Assembly (NCBI RefSeq): GCF_014397005.1
Contig: NZ_JACGWS010000003.1
Span: 372,001-436,000, forward strand
Length of the DNA stretch: 64,000 bases
From: Kordia aestuariivivens
GTDB taxonomy: Bacteria; Bacteroidota; Bacteroidia; Flavobacteriales; Flavobacteriaceae
Direction of reading: 5' to 3'
Part shown: one piece after another, positions 8,341-17,499 of the stretch
Numbering within the stretch: position 1 is the first letter of the stretch
Layout of the letters: every line of letters starts with the position of its first letter
The notes under the pieces: model-generated
Database searches by the model: none
What the model was told of the DNA's origin: nothing
Seen by the model: the letters and a program-made list of their open reading frames with translations, nothing else
Translations under genes and position numbers: made by a program

Positions 8341-10338
8341 ATGGCTTTAGATTCAAAAATACCTCAAGGACCACTAGCAGATAAGTGGACAAATCATAAA
8401 AATAAAATCAATCTTGTAAACCCTGCCAACAAACGTCTTATTGATGTTATTGTAGTAGGAACAGGACTCGCAGGTGGATCTGCGGCAGCTACGTTGGCTG
8501 AATTAGGATATAATGTAAAAGCATTTTGTTTTCAAGATTCTCCACGTCGCGCGCATTCAATTGCAGCACAAGGAGGAATCAACGCAGCAAAAAACTACCA
8601 AGGAGATGGAGATTCAACGTATCGATTATTTTACGATACCGTAAAAGGAGGCGATTATCGTTCGCGTGAAGCTAACGTATATCGTTTGGCTGAGGTTTCT
8701 GCAAACATCATTGATCAATGTGTAGCACAAGGAGTTCCTTTTGCACGTGATTATGGAGGCTTGTTAGACAACCGTTCGTTTGGTGGTGTATTAGTATCAC
8801 GTACTTTTTATGCTAAAGGACAAACAGGGCAACAATTATTACTAGGAGCTTATTCTGCCATGAACCGTCAAATTGGTCGTGGAAAAATAAAAATGTACAA
8901 CCGTCACGAAATGTTAGACGTTGTTATTGTAGACGGAAAAGCAAGAGGAATTATAGCACGTAACTTAGTTACTGGAGAAATAGAAAGACACTCAGCGCAT
9001 GCGGTTGTATTAGGAACAGGTGGATACGGAAACGTATTCTTCTTATCAACCAATGCTATGGGAAGTAATGTAACAGCTGCATGGAAAGCACACAAACGTG
9101 GCGCATACTTTGCAAATCCTTGTTACACACAAATTCACCCAACATGTATTCCAGTATCTGGAGATCATCAGTCTAAACTGACGTTGATGTCTGAATCATT
9201 ACGTAATGATGGACGTATTTGGGTGCCAAAACACAAAAAAGATGTAGCGGCAATTCGTGAAAAATCATTGAAGCCAACAGATCTTAAAGAAGAAGACAGA
9301 GATTACTACTTAGAACGTCGTTATCCTGCCTTTGGAAACTTAGTACCACGTGATGTTGCTTCACGCGCAGCAAAAGAACGTTGTGATGAAGGGTATGGAG
9401 TTAATGTAACTGGAGAAGCGGTGTATTTAGATTTCACTGCGGCAATTCAACGCTACGGAAAAGAGGAAGCACACGTAAAAGGATTGAATGAAGATGATGC
9501 GGCTTTAGTAAAGAAATTGGGACAAGAAGTTATCAAAAACAAGTATGGAAACTTATTCCAAATGTATTTCAAAATTGTAGATGAGAATCCTTATGAAACT
9601 CCAATGATGATTTACCCAGCGGTACATTATACCATGGGAGGAATTTGGGTAGATTACAACTTACAAACTACAGTTCCTGGATTATTTGCAATTGGAGAAG
9701 CAAACTTCTCTGATCACGGAGCCAACCGTTTAGGAGCTTCTGCATTAATGCAAGGATTAGCTGATGGTTATTTCGTATTGCCATATACAATTGGTGATTT
9801 CTTAGCCGATGATATTCGTACAGGAGCAATCCCGACAGATTCTAAAGAATTTGAAGAAGCAGAAAATAAAGTGCGTTCAGAAATAGAACACTTAATGAAC
9901 AATGGCGGAACAAAGCCCGTTGATTATTTCCACAAGAAATTAGGAAAAATAATGTGGAATAAATGTGGAATGGCACGTAATGAAAAAGATTTAAAATCAG
10001 CCATTGAAGAAATTGCACAACTAAGAGCCGAATTCTGGAAAGACGTTCGTATCCCAGGAAGTGCAGACGAGTACAATGAAGAACTAGCGAAAGCAGGTCG
10101 TGTAGCTGACTTCCTAGAATTAGGAGAATTATTCGCGAAAGATGCGTTACAAAGAGAAGAATCTGCTGGTGGACACTTTAGAGACGAATACCAAACGCCA
10201 GAAGGTGAAGCAATGCGTCGTAAAGAGTTCCAATATGTTTCTGCATGGGAATACAAAGGAGCACCAAAAGATGCGGTTTTACACAAAGAAGAGTTGAAGT
10301 ACGAAAATATAGAAGTAAAGGAAAGAAGTTATAAATAG
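8341..10338 (+). CDS. sdhA: Succinate dehydrogenase flavoprotein subunit
   Basis: 665 residues. The FAD-binding Rossmann motif is [12 protein letters not shown] (G40-G46). The covalent FAD-attachment segment [15 protein letters not shown] has His73. Active-site segments include QIHPTCIP and [21 protein letters not shown]. The C-terminal domain (about 500-665) includes the capping region [14 protein letters not shown]. This is the enzyme of the TCA cycle and respiratory chain that oxidises succinate to fumarate. The operon order sdhC-sdhA-sdhB is conserved in Bacteroidetes. Here the downstream junction with sdhB is interrupted by a four-helix-bundle gene. Codon use and length look normal. Confidence 0.95.
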   Translation: MALDSKIPQGPLADKWTNHKNKINLVNPANKRLIDVIVVGTGLAGGSAAATLAELGYNVKAFCFQDSPRRAHSIAAQGGINAAKNYQGDGDSTYRLFYDTVKGGDYRSREANVYRLAEVSANIIDQCVAQGVPFARDYGGLLDNRSFGGVLVSRTFYAKGQTGQQLLLGAYSAMNRQIGRGKIKMYNRHEMLDVVIVDGKARGIIARNLVTGEIERHSAHAVVLGTGGYGNVFFLSTNAMGSNVTAAWKAHKRGAYFANPCYTQIHPTCIPVSGDHQSKLTLMSESLRNDGRIWVPKHKKDVAAIREKSLKPTDLKEEDRDYYLERRYPAFGNLVPRDVASRAAKERCDEGYGVNVTGEAVYLDFTAAIQRYGKEEAHVKGLNEDDAALVKKLGQEVIKNKYGNLFQMYFKIVDENPYETPMMIYPAVHYTMGGIWVDYNLQTTVPGLFAIGEANFSDHGANRLGASALMQGLADGYFVLPYTIGDFLADDIRTGAIPTDSKEFEEAENKVRSEIEHLMNNGGTKPVDYFHKKLGKIMWNKCGMARNEKDLKSAIEEIAQLRAEFWKDVRIPGSADEYNEELAKAGRVADFLELGELFAKDALQREESAGGHFRDEYQTPEGEAMRRKEFQYVSAWEYKGAPKDAVLHKEELKYENIEVKERSYK

Positions 10339-10352
10339 ATATTAGGTTATTT

Positions 10353-10362
10353 AGTTATTGAG
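10353..10362 (+). repeat. Left arm of a short inverted repeat flanking the inserted gene
   Basis: AGTTATTGAG here is the reverse complement of CTCAATAACT at 10792-10801. The arms bracket the four-helix-bundle gene between sdhA and sdhB. Both flanks also hold several further TTATT/AATAA repeats, so chance in AT-rich DNA cannot be excluded. Confidence 0.4.
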
Positions 10363-10377
10363 AATTAAGTTATTATT

Positions 10378-10755
10378 GTGAGTACATTTAAATCATTCGA
10401 AGAATTAGGGTGCTGGAAAGAAGCTAGAAATTTAAGGCTTTATGTTTCAAAAGTGATCATAACTAAACTACCAAATAACGAAAAATATGCTTTAATAGAT
10501 CAAATAAAAAGGTCTGCGCGTTCTGTAGGAAATAATATAGCTGAAGGTTATGGAAGGTTTCACTTTCAAGAAAACATTCAGTTTTGTAGAATAGCAAGAG
10601 GTTCATTATTTGAAACTTTAGATCATGGAATTATAGCTTTAGATGAAGGTTATATTTCAGAAGAAAACTTAAATGAATTAAGAATAATACATAATAAAGT
10701 GCTTTTGATTTTAAATGGTTACATAAAGTATCTGAAAAGTCAAAAAGGGAAGTAA
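10378..10755 (+). CDS. Four-helix-bundle protein (S23/23S rRNA intervening-sequence type) inside the sdh operon
   Basis: 125 residues with a GTG start at 10378. It has the sequence style of the four-helix-bundle family first known from intervening sequences of 23S rRNA (motifs SFEELGCWKEARNLRLYV, LIDQIKRSARSVGNNIAEGYGR and ARGSLFETLDHGIIALDEGYI). No catalytic residues are known for this family. Relatives are often found as mobile single genes, or beside retroelements as accessory proteins such as Avd. Here it sits alone between sdhA and sdhB in the same direction, with 39- and 76-base flanks carrying an inverted AGTTATTGAG. Co-transcription with sdh is likely. A role in respiration is not implied; I read it as an inserted cassette. 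Confidence 0.85.
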   Translation: MSTFKSFEELGCWKEARNLRLYVSKVIITKLPNNEKYALIDQIKRSARSVGNNIAEGYGRFHFQENIQFCRIARGSLFETLDHGIIALDEGYISEENLNELRIIHNKVLLILNGYIKYLKSQKGK

Positions 10756-10791
10756 GGTCATTAAAGAGTTGGGCTGTCAATAACCCAATAA

Positions 10792-10801
10792 CTCAATAAC
10801 T
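10792..10801 (+). repeat. Right arm of the short inverted repeat flanking the inserted gene
   Basis: CTCAATAACT pairs with the AGTTATTGAG at 10353-10362. It lies 31 bases before the sdhB start and may mark the right edge of the inserted segment. Confidence 0.4.
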
Positions 10802-10831
10802 TATTTTCATAATAACATAATAATACTAATT

Positions 10832-11578
10832 ATGAATCTTACACTCAAAATATGGCGTCAAAAAGGCGCAAATGATAAAGGAAAAATGGTTGATTATAAA
10901 ATCAGCGATGTTTCTCCAGATATGTCTTTTCTTGAAATGTTAGACGTTTTAAATAGCGAACTAATTACAAAAGGAGATGAGCCTGTAGCGTTCGATCACG
11001 ATTGTCGTGAAGGAATTTGTGGAATGTGTTCTTTATACATCAATGGAGAAGCCCATGGGCCAGACCGATTGGTAACTACGTGTCAATTACACATGCGTAA
11101 GTTTAAAGATGGTGAAACGATTTATATCGAACCATGGAGAGCAAAAGCATTTCCTGTAATCAAAGATTTAGTGGTAGACAGAAGTGCGTTTGATCGCATA
11201 CAACATGCAGGAGGATTTGTGTCTGTAAATACATCTGGAAACACCATTGATGCAAATGCAATTCCGATCAACAAACACGATGCAGATACCGCTTTTGATG
11301 CAGCAACCTGTATTGGTTGTGGTGCTTGTGTAGCAAGTTGTAAAAACTCTAGTGCGATGTTATTTGTATCGGCAAAAGTATCTCAATTTGCATTATTACC
11401 ACAAGGGCAAGTAGAAGCTACAGATCGTGTACTAAACATGGTAAAGCAAATGGACGAAGAAGGATTCGGAAATTGTACAAATACAGGAGCTTGCGAAGTA
11501 GAATGCCCGAAAGGAATTTCATTAGAAAATATTGCACGTATGAATCGTGAATACTTAGCAGCATCTCTAAAAGGATAA
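10832..11578 (+). CDS. sdhB: Succinate dehydrogenase iron-sulfur subunit
   Basis: 248 residues. The N-terminal plant-ferredoxin-type domain binds a 2Fe-2S cluster with C58, C63, C66 (CREGICGMC) and C84. The C-terminal domain has [11 protein letters not shown] and [14 protein letters not shown] for the 4Fe-4S and 3Fe-4S clusters. It carries electrons from FAD in SdhA to the hemes of SdhC. It is the last gene of the operon and is followed by a terminator hairpin at 11608-11642. The start ATG at 10832 fits the conserved N-terminus NLTLKIWRQ. Separation from sdhA by a foreign gene is the only oddity. Confidence 0.95.
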   Translation: MNLTLKIWRQKGANDKGKMVDYKISDVSPDMSFLEMLDVLNSELITKGDEPVAFDHDCREGICGMCSLYINGEAHGPDRLVTTCQLHMRKFKDGETIYIEPWRAKAFPVIKDLVVDRSAFDRIQHAGGFVSVNTSGNTIDANAIPINKHDADTAFDAATCIGCGACVASCKNSSAMLFVSAKVSQFALLPQGQVEATDRVLNMVKQMDEEGFGNCTNTGACEVECPKGISLENIARMNREYLAASLKG

Positions 11579-11607
11579 ATTAAAAGTGCATTAAAAATAC
11601 TACATAT

Positions 11608-11642
11608 AAAAATCCTAAGCAGCCATTGCTCGGGATTTTTTA
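11608..11642 (+). terminator. Intrinsic terminator after sdhB
   Basis: Hairpin AAAATCC...GCA / TGC...GGGATTTT followed by a T run, 30 bases after the sdhB stop. Confidence 0.7.
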
Positions 11643-11752
11643 TTTATATTTATTTTAAAAATGAATTGCCTCAGATTGTGTGAAATTCTAGAAGGTTTTA
11701 GTATCGAAATCTAGTAATTCTTTTATACCAAAATCACATTATTATAAAAAAT

Positions 11753-12676
11753 ATGCCACTACCAAAAACTACCATTGTCATTCTGTTATTACTTTTTATC
11801 AGTTGTAAAACACAAAATAAATCTTCAAATCTGCCCGAAAATCTACCAAAAACTGTTACAGCAGATTTTGATGGCGAACAATTACTAAAGCATGTTAAAG
11901 AATTAGCTTCTGATGCATACGAAGGAAGAGAAACGGGAACACCTGGCGCAACAAAAGCCAAAAACTATATCATTTCTGAATTTAAAAAACTAGGTGTAGA
12001 ACCTTTAGGAAAAACCTTTGTGCAAGAATTTCCTTTACCTGAAAAATTTAATGCTTCACAAGGAGAAAATATTCTAGGTTACATAAAAGGAAGTCTAAAA
12101 GCGAATGAATACATTGTTATCACGGCACATTACGATCATGAAGGTATCCAAGACGGAAACATATACAACGGTGCAGATGATGATGCTTCTGGAATTAGTG
12201 GATTATTCGCTTTCGCTGAATATTTCAAACGAAACCCACCAAAACATTCTGTAATCTTAGCCGCTTTTGATGCGGAAGAAAAAGGATTATTGGGTTCGTA
12301 TTACTTTGTAGACAATTCCATGGTTCCGAAAGCACAATTAAAGTTGAATATCAATATGGATATGATTAGCCGTAGTGATAAAAAAGAACTCTTTGCTGTT
12401 GGTCCACAATACACTGAAAAATTAAAACCAATCATTGAAAACGTTGAAAGAAGCGGAGATGTAAAGTTAATCATTGGTCATAAAGAATGGACTTTTTCAA
12501 GCGATCACGCAGGATTTCACAGCGCAGGAATTCCGTTTGTTTATTTTGGTGTAGAAGATCATGAAGATTATCACAAACCAACAGATGATTTTGAAAACAT
12601 TCAACCAACCTTCTATAAAAATGCCATGCAAACTATTATTTCTTTCTTTAAAATAATAGACACCAAAGAATTGTAG
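11753..12676 (+). CDS. M28 family zinc aminopeptidase, lipoprotein
   Basis: 307 residues. The signal peptide with lipobox is MPLPKTTIVILLLLFISC (Cys18). The M28 catalytic domain (about 75-300) contains the co-catalytic zinc ligands in order: ITAHYDHEG (His), YNGADDDASG (bridging Asp), DAEEKGLLGS (catalytic Glu and Glu ligand), NMDMISR (Asp) and EDHEDYHKPTDD (His). All ligands are present, so an active aminopeptidase is expected, exported and lipid-anchored. It has its own terminator at 12698-12731. Substrate specificity within M28 is not readable. Confidence 0.88.
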   Translation: MPLPKTTIVILLLLFISCKTQNKSSNLPENLPKTVTADFDGEQLLKHVKELASDAYEGRETGTPGATKAKNYIISEFKKLGVEPLGKTFVQEFPLPEKFNASQGENILGYIKGSLKANEYIVITAHYDHEGIQDGNIYNGADDDASGISGLFAFAEYFKRNPPKHSVILAAFDAEEKGLLGSYYFVDNSMVPKAQLKLNINMDMISRSDKKELFAVGPQYTEKLKPIIENVERSGDVKLIIGHKEWTFSSDHAGFHSAGIPFVYFGVEDHEDYHKPTDDFENIQPTFYKNAMQTIISFFKIIDTKEL

Positions 12677-12697
12677 AAACATACACTATAAAAATAC

Positions 12698-12731
12698 AAA
12701 AGCGAATCCTTTTACAGGGTTCGCTTTTTTT
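12698..12731 (+). terminator. Intrinsic terminator after the M28 peptidase gene
   Basis: Stem AAAGCGAATCCT / AGGGTTCGCTTT with loop TTTAC, followed by a run of T, 20 bases after the stop codon. Confidence 0.85.
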
Positions 12732-12812
12732 GGTTTATAACAAAAAATTGTTGTTCAGAACATTTTACAATACGTTCAGAACATTTAAGAAACTGTCGAG
12801 TGCTTTTCAAAT

Positions 12813-12820
12813 TATATTTG
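12813..12820 (+). promoter_or_regulatory. Probable -7 promoter element of the FG-GAP protein gene
   Basis: TATATTTG matches the Bacteroidetes TAnnTTTG -7 box and lies 31 bases before the ATG at 12852. No clear TTTG is seen at the -33 position. Confidence 0.5.
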
Positions 12821-12851
12821 TTCTGTTAACCTACATAAACACTCAAATCTT

Positions 12852-14177
12852 ATGAAACAAAAATTACTTTTTTTATCATGTGCACTTTGTACATATGTAC
12901 TAACAGCACAAGCTGTATTTCCTGATACATTCGAATTTCGCGGAATAAATTCCAATGCTCCCAATGTGGGCACAGTACCTGCTCCTGGGCCAAATCCTGC
13001 AGGTTTGGATGTAGCTGTGTTACCAACATTAACTGGAAGATTAAGCGCACCAGTATTGGTGGATTTAGACGGAGATGGTGATTTAGACATGGTTTCTGGC
13101 GCACAAGCTGCGGACGGAAAATTATTTTACTATGAAAATACAGGTTCTGCTACGGCTCCAAATTGGGTACAAACAGCACAACCAGCATTAGACGCTGTTG
13201 CCATTGCTCCAGGAGGAAATAATGAAACAAAAGGTCAATTTGTAGACATCGATGATGATGGTGATTTTGATTTATTTTTGGCGACTAAAAATGATATAAA
13301 TCTCTTTAACTTTAATGATATTCATTATTATGAAAACACAGGATCAGCTACAGCGCCAAATTTTGTAGAATCTACCATTCCTGGGATTTTAAATCAGAAT
13401 ATAGCAAACTTTCCAGGTCTTGGATTTGTCGATTTAGATGACGACGATGATTTAGATATGGTAGGTATAGGAAGTGATTCTATATCGTATCTTGAAAATA
13501 CAGGGACCAAATTAGTGCCAATGTATGAACGTAGATTACATTTAGATAATCCTTGGGATATGAATACAGGTACAGGAATATTGGATCGTAATTGGCCACA
13601 TGGTGATATATTGGTGACTGTTCCTAATTTTGAGGATGTAGATCGTGATGGTGACTTTGATTTAATTGTGGGAACTGATACAGGAATTGTCCGTTGGGTA
13701 GAGAATATCGGTACAGCAACAGCACCAGATTATGGAACCTATGCATATCAAAATATGCCAGGAGATTTAGAAACATTTGATTTCGGACAGTTTGCAACGG
13801 TTAGTTTTGGAGATGTAAATAATGATGGTGTATTAGATGCAATTCTAGGATCGTTTAGTCCTGGGTATTTTGCATGGTTTGAAGGTGTACTCACAACACC
13901 ATTAAGTATTGAAGAAGAAAATCTAGCAATAAACATACACGTAAGTCCAAATCCTGTAGAAGATATACTAACCATACAATTTGAGAGCAATCAAATTAAC
14001 AAAACGAACATAACAATGTATAGCATTACTGGTCAGATGGTTTATGGTAGTAACAAACTCATTCAAAATGATAGAAATGTGAAAATTGATGTCTCGCGAT
14101 TAACATCTGGATTATATTTCCTGAAAATAAAAAGTGACCATAATAAAACTGTTGTTAAAAAAATTACGGTTCTCTAA
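12852..14177 (+). CDS. Secreted FG-GAP/VCBS-repeat protein with type IX sorting domain
   Basis: 441 residues. A signal peptide (MKQKLLFLSCALCTYVLTAQ) is followed by at least four FG-GAP/VCBS-like repeats, each with a calcium-binding-like loop rich in Asp (VDLDGDGDLDMVSG, VDIDDDGDFDLFLA, VDLDDDDDLDMVGI, VDRDGDFDLIVG, GDVNNDGVLDAILG) next to SATAPNWV-type strands. These resemble a beta-propeller of the integrin alpha N-terminal type. The last 80 residues (VSPNPVEDILTIQFES ... LTSGLYFLKIKS ... KKITVL) form a typical type A C-terminal sorting domain for type IX secretion. Predicted surface or secreted adhesion or binding protein; ligand unknown. Confidence 0.85.
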   Translation: MKQKLLFLSCALCTYVLTAQAVFPDTFEFRGINSNAPNVGTVPAPGPNPAGLDVAVLPTLTGRLSAPVLVDLDGDGDLDMVSGAQAADGKLFYYENTGSATAPNWVQTAQPALDAVAIAPGGNNETKGQFVDIDDDGDFDLFLATKNDINLFNFNDIHYYENTGSATAPNFVESTIPGILNQNIANFPGLGFVDLDDDDDLDMVGIGSDSISYLENTGTKLVPMYERRLHLDNPWDMNTGTGILDRNWPHGDILVTVPNFEDVDRDGDFDLIVGTDTGIVRWVENIGTATAPDYGTYAYQNMPGDLETFDFGQFATVSFGDVNNDGVLDAILGSFSPGYFAWFEGVLTTPLSIEEENLAINIHVSPNPVEDILTIQFESNQINKTNITMYSITGQMVYGSNKLIQNDRNVKIDVSRLTSGLYFLKIKSDHNKTVVKKITVL

Positions 14178-14206
14178 TGCATAAACATACATATTAGTAT
14201 TAAAAA

Positions 14207-14246
14207 AAAAAGGAGACCTACTTCATTAAAGAGTAAGTCTCCTTTT
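14207..14246 (+). terminator. Intrinsic terminator after the FG-GAP protein gene
   Basis: AAAAGGAGAC and GTCTCCTTTT form a 10-bp stem with an inner TACT/AGTA extension. The A-rich left flank and T-rich right flank could work in both directions. Confidence 0.8.
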
Positions 14247-14305
14247 AATATTTAAAAACATTGTATTTTTGTGAGAACCCAAACTAACCATGAAATAGAT
14301 TACTT

Positions 14306-16354
14306 ATGTCTATAAAGCCATTAAAATACTTCCTACTGACTACAGTTTTGTTTTCTGTAGTATGTGTTTCTGCTCAAGAAAAAAACATTCAACAACAATA
14401 CGATAGCATTGCCGAAATCATCGCGAAGACGCGTGATAAAGATAGTGTACTATCGCTATTGAATCTTCAAAAAGAATTGGCGCAAAAAGCAACTAATAAA
14501 AAGCTGTTAGCAGATACAGAATATAATATTGCGATAAAAAGCAATTATGCAGAAGATGAATCCATTGAACATTTTCAAAAAGCTTTGGCTTTGTATCGCG
14601 AATTAAAAGATACGCCTGCCTTAAGCAAAACGCATGTTACAATGGGACGCGCGTATCAATCACAAAGTAAATACAATGAAGCTTTCAAATCAGTAAATGA
14701 AGCGTTACAGTATGCAAAAGCCATTAACGATCAAGAATTACTGATCAATGCATATTCGTTTCGATCAAATATTTATGGAAACTTTTCGCAAACAGATAAT
14801 GCGATTAAAGATTTAAACGAAGCACAAATAATCGCGTTACAATACAAAGACGGAGAAAAGTTGTTGCCAATTCTACAAGCAAAAGGATTTCTATATTATT
14901 CTAAAGGATATTACAAAGAAGGAATTGCTGCCTTAAAAGAAATGATTGCCCATTTTGATCGTAAAAACAATAAACGAAGTGTGGTTGTTTGGCGAAATAA
15001 CTTAGGAATGATCTACGCAAGTTGCAATTGTGTATCGCTTGACGAACAAAAAGAAAATATGCATGCTTCTATTGCGTTGGCGGATAGTATCAAATTTGGC
15101 TACGGAAAAGCGTATGCGTCTGTGCATTTGGCAAGAGCATTAATGAAAGAGAACGCATTTGACAGTGCATATTACCATCTCGCGAAAGCGGACAAAGGAT
15201 TGCCCAAAAAAGTGAATCCAAGTTTTACAGGTTATCTCAATCAGACCAAAGGTGATTATTGGGCAAATTTGGGGAACAAACAAAATGCCATCAAATATTT
15301 TGAAATTGCATATAAAATTTGGGACAAACTCAATAAACTAAAAGATAAAGAATACGTTGCTAAAGGATTGGCAACACTTTACAAAGACAGCAACAAAAGT
15401 GACAAAGCATTTTTCTATTTAGATGTATCTGCAAAAATCAAAGATTCGATGGTAAACAAAGCCAAAATCGAAAATGAAAAAGAACTAGAACTCACGTATG
15501 CATTTGATAAAAAACAATACAAAGACAGTATTCAAAACGCTGAAACGCTAGAAGTATTAGCACTTCAAAAAGAAAATGAAGTACAAGCAGAAAAACATGT
15601 ACAACAAATTCTATTTGGGTTATTTATATTGGCGCTTGCCTTAGGCGGATTTGCGTATTATGCATATCAGCGAAAAAAGAAAATATCAAAAGTATTAGAT
15701 GAGAAAAATAAAATCATCGAAAAAGCCTTGCAGGAAAAACAATTGCTACTCAAAGAAGTGCATCACAGAGTTAAAAATAACTTCCAAATAGTTTCAAGTT
15801 TACTCGAACTACAAACCAAAGGCATTGAAGACGAAAAAGCCTTGAATTTGGCAAACGAAGGGAAAAACAGAGTGAAATCGATGGCATTAATTCATCAAAA
15901 ACTCTATCAAAACGAAACTGGATTGATTGACTTTGACGAATACATTCGTGTGTTGGTCAAAGAATTATCTAGCATGTATGCTTCGGAGAAAAAAGTACAG
16001 ACCAATATCAACACAGAAAACATGTATTTTGATGTTGATACGGCAATTCCTTTAGGACTAATTGTAAACGAATTAATTACCAACGCTTACAAATACGCAT
16101 TCGATGCATCGACTGACAATCAGTTGAACATTGCGATTGCTAAGTTGAATGAAGAAGAATATAAGCTCACGGTTTCTGATAACGGAAAAGGAATTGATGG
16201 CGCAATAGATTTATCAAAAGTAAAAAGTTTAGGACTGCGTTTGGTAAAAAGATTAACCAAGCAATTGCATGGAAGTTTTGTGTTAAACAATATAGATGGC
16301 GCAACGTTTGAAATAACGTTTAAAGACACACACACAAGAGCATTATTAGACTAA
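14306..16354 (+). CDS. TPR sensor histidine kinase (HisKA_2/HWE type)
   Basis: 682 residues. A signal or anchor segment lies at 1-24. Tetratricopeptide repeats span about 50-400 (for example ALALYRELKDTPALSKTHVTMG, AFKSVNEALQYAKAINDQELL). One membrane helix lies at about 433-453 (ILFGLFILALALGGFAYYAY), then a short coiled coil. The dimerisation/phosphoacceptor segment EVHHRVKNNFQIVSSLLELQ has the likely phosphorylated His at 486 or 487. The ATPase domain has the N box VNELITNAYKYAF and the G box DNGKGIDG. It is an inner-membrane kinase with a periplasmic TPR sensor. A LytTR regulator follows 11 bases downstream and is the obvious partner. A TATTTTTG -7-like box lies at 14264-14271. Confidence 0.9.
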   Translation: MSIKPLKYFLLTTVLFSVVCVSAQEKNIQQQYDSIAEIIAKTRDKDSVLSLLNLQKELAQKATNKKLLADTEYNIAIKSNYAEDESIEHFQKALALYRELKDTPALSKTHVTMGRAYQSQSKYNEAFKSVNEALQYAKAINDQELLINAYSFRSNIYGNFSQTDNAIKDLNEAQIIALQYKDGEKLLPILQAKGFLYYSKGYYKEGIAALKEMIAHFDRKNNKRSVVVWRNNLGMIYASCNCVSLDEQKENMHASIALADSIKFGYGKAYASVHLARALMKENAFDSAYYHLAKADKGLPKKVNPSFTGYLNQTKGDYWANLGNKQNAIKYFEIAYKIWDKLNKLKDKEYVAKGLATLYKDSNKSDKAFFYLDVSAKIKDSMVNKAKIENEKELELTYAFDKKQYKDSIQNAETLEVLALQKENEVQAEKHVQQILFGLFILALALGGFAYYAYQRKKKISKVLDEKNKIIEKALQEKQLLLKEVHHRVKNNFQIVSSLLELQTKGIEDEKALNLANEGKNRVKSMALIHQKLYQNETGLIDFDEYIRVLVKELSSMYASEKKVQTNINTENMYFDVDTAIPLGLIVNELITNAYKYAFDASTDNQLNIAIAKLNEEEYKLTVSDNGKGIDGAIDLSKVKSLGLRLVKRLTKQLHGSFVLNNIDGATFEITFKDTHTRALLD

Positions 16355-16365
16355 TAGCTAATCGT

Positions 16366-17088
16366 ATGACTAAAGTAAAAATACTAGTAGTAGAAGATGA
16401 AATTATCATTGCAGATCATATATGCGATACCTTAGAAGATTTAGGATATGATGCGCTCGAACCTGTCATCAATTATACAGAAGCCATTGAAGCCATCGAA
16501 GCAGAAAAGCCCGATATTGCTATCTTAGACATTCAACTCTCAGGAAGAAAAACTGGAATAGACATTGCTGAAAAAATACGAAGTAATTACGATTTCCCTT
16601 TTATATTTCTAACGTCAAACGCTGATCCATTGACGGTTTCTGAAGCCAAAAAAGTGATGCCGCCAGCGTACTTAGTCAAACCGTTTACAAAAGACGAATT
16701 GTACTCTTCCATAGAAATTGCGCTTTTCAACTATTCAAAAAAAGTAGGAGAAGCCAATGATGAAGAGTTAATCATTAAAGATGCCTTTTTCATCAAGGAA
16801 AAAAACATCTTTATCAAGTTAAAATTTGAAGACATTCTATTCATTAAAAGTGAACATGTATATGCAGAAATTCAACTGAAGAATAATCAGAAGCATGTCA
16901 TTCGTGGAAACATGAATAAAATCATCACAAAGCTCAACAAAAAATTTGTGCGTGTACACCGTAGTTACATTGTCAATTTGGAATATTTAGAACAAATAGA
17001 TCAAAACACAATTGTCATTTTAGGAACAAGCATTCCAATCGGAAAAAAATACAAAGATGAATTATTGAGCAAAATCAATTTATTATAA
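16366..17088 (+). CDS. LytTR family response regulator
   Basis: 240 residues. The receiver domain (1-120) has acidic residues E10 and D11, phosphoacceptor D55 (AILDIQLSG) and the conserved K105 (YLVKPF). The LytTR DNA-binding domain (about 138-240) includes DILFIKSEHVYAEIQL and KKFVRVHRSYIVNLEYLEQI. It follows the TPR histidine kinase by 11 bases, so the two form a two-component operon. Targets are unknown; no LytTR half-site pair was obvious nearby. Confidence 0.92.
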   Translation: MTKVKILVVEDEIIIADHICDTLEDLGYDALEPVINYTEAIEAIEAEKPDIAILDIQLSGRKTGIDIAEKIRSNYDFPFIFLTSNADPLTVSEAKKVMPPAYLVKPFTKDELYSSIEIALFNYSKKVGEANDEELIIKDAFFIKEKNIFIKLKFEDILFIKSEHVYAEIQLKNNQKHVIRGNMNKIITKLNKKFVRVHRSYIVNLEYLEQIDQNTIVILGTSIPIGKKYKDELLSKINLL

Positions 17089-17118
17089 CCTGAGTTCGAT
17101 ATAAAATTCAATAGCGGT

Positions 17119-17300
17119 TTTCTTCTTTTCCGCAGTATAGCAGGAATTTTTCGTTAAGAATTTTTGAAGCCTTGGAAATCGAAGATTCATGAACTCCTTA
17201 ATTTAAAATAGAAATGAATGAACTAAAAGCGCATTTTCTTTTGTTGAAGCCTGTGCTGAACTAGATTCAGTATTCTTTGTGCGAGCAAAGAAAACGAAAG
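17119..17300 (+). repeat. Dispersed hairpin repeat A, copy A2
   Basis: It shares CTTTTCCGCAGTATAGCA, AATTTTTGAAGCCTTGG, AAAGCGCATTTTCTTTTG and TTCTTTGTGCGAGCAAAGAA with the other copies. The central part is divergent. An insertion with the hairpin CTGAA-CTAGA-TTCAG (within 17257-17271) is shared with copy A5. It lies between the response regulator and the MutS-like gene and runs in their direction. The remainder of 17089-17499 is AT-rich, with no gene seen. Confidence 0.75.
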
Positions 17301-17499
17301 TGAAATATTAATTTTCAGCACTTTAAATTCTGCGTAGTAAATATTTCCTCATTTTATTTGAATGGAACTTACGTCGAACTCACGTTATTATAACACAAAT
17401 TGAACCTATAAAAATCAACTTGCCATAATCAACACGGTTCTTCATTTATAATGTGCGTTTTTTTTTGTTTCTTGGCGAGATATTTCACAGAATACTATC

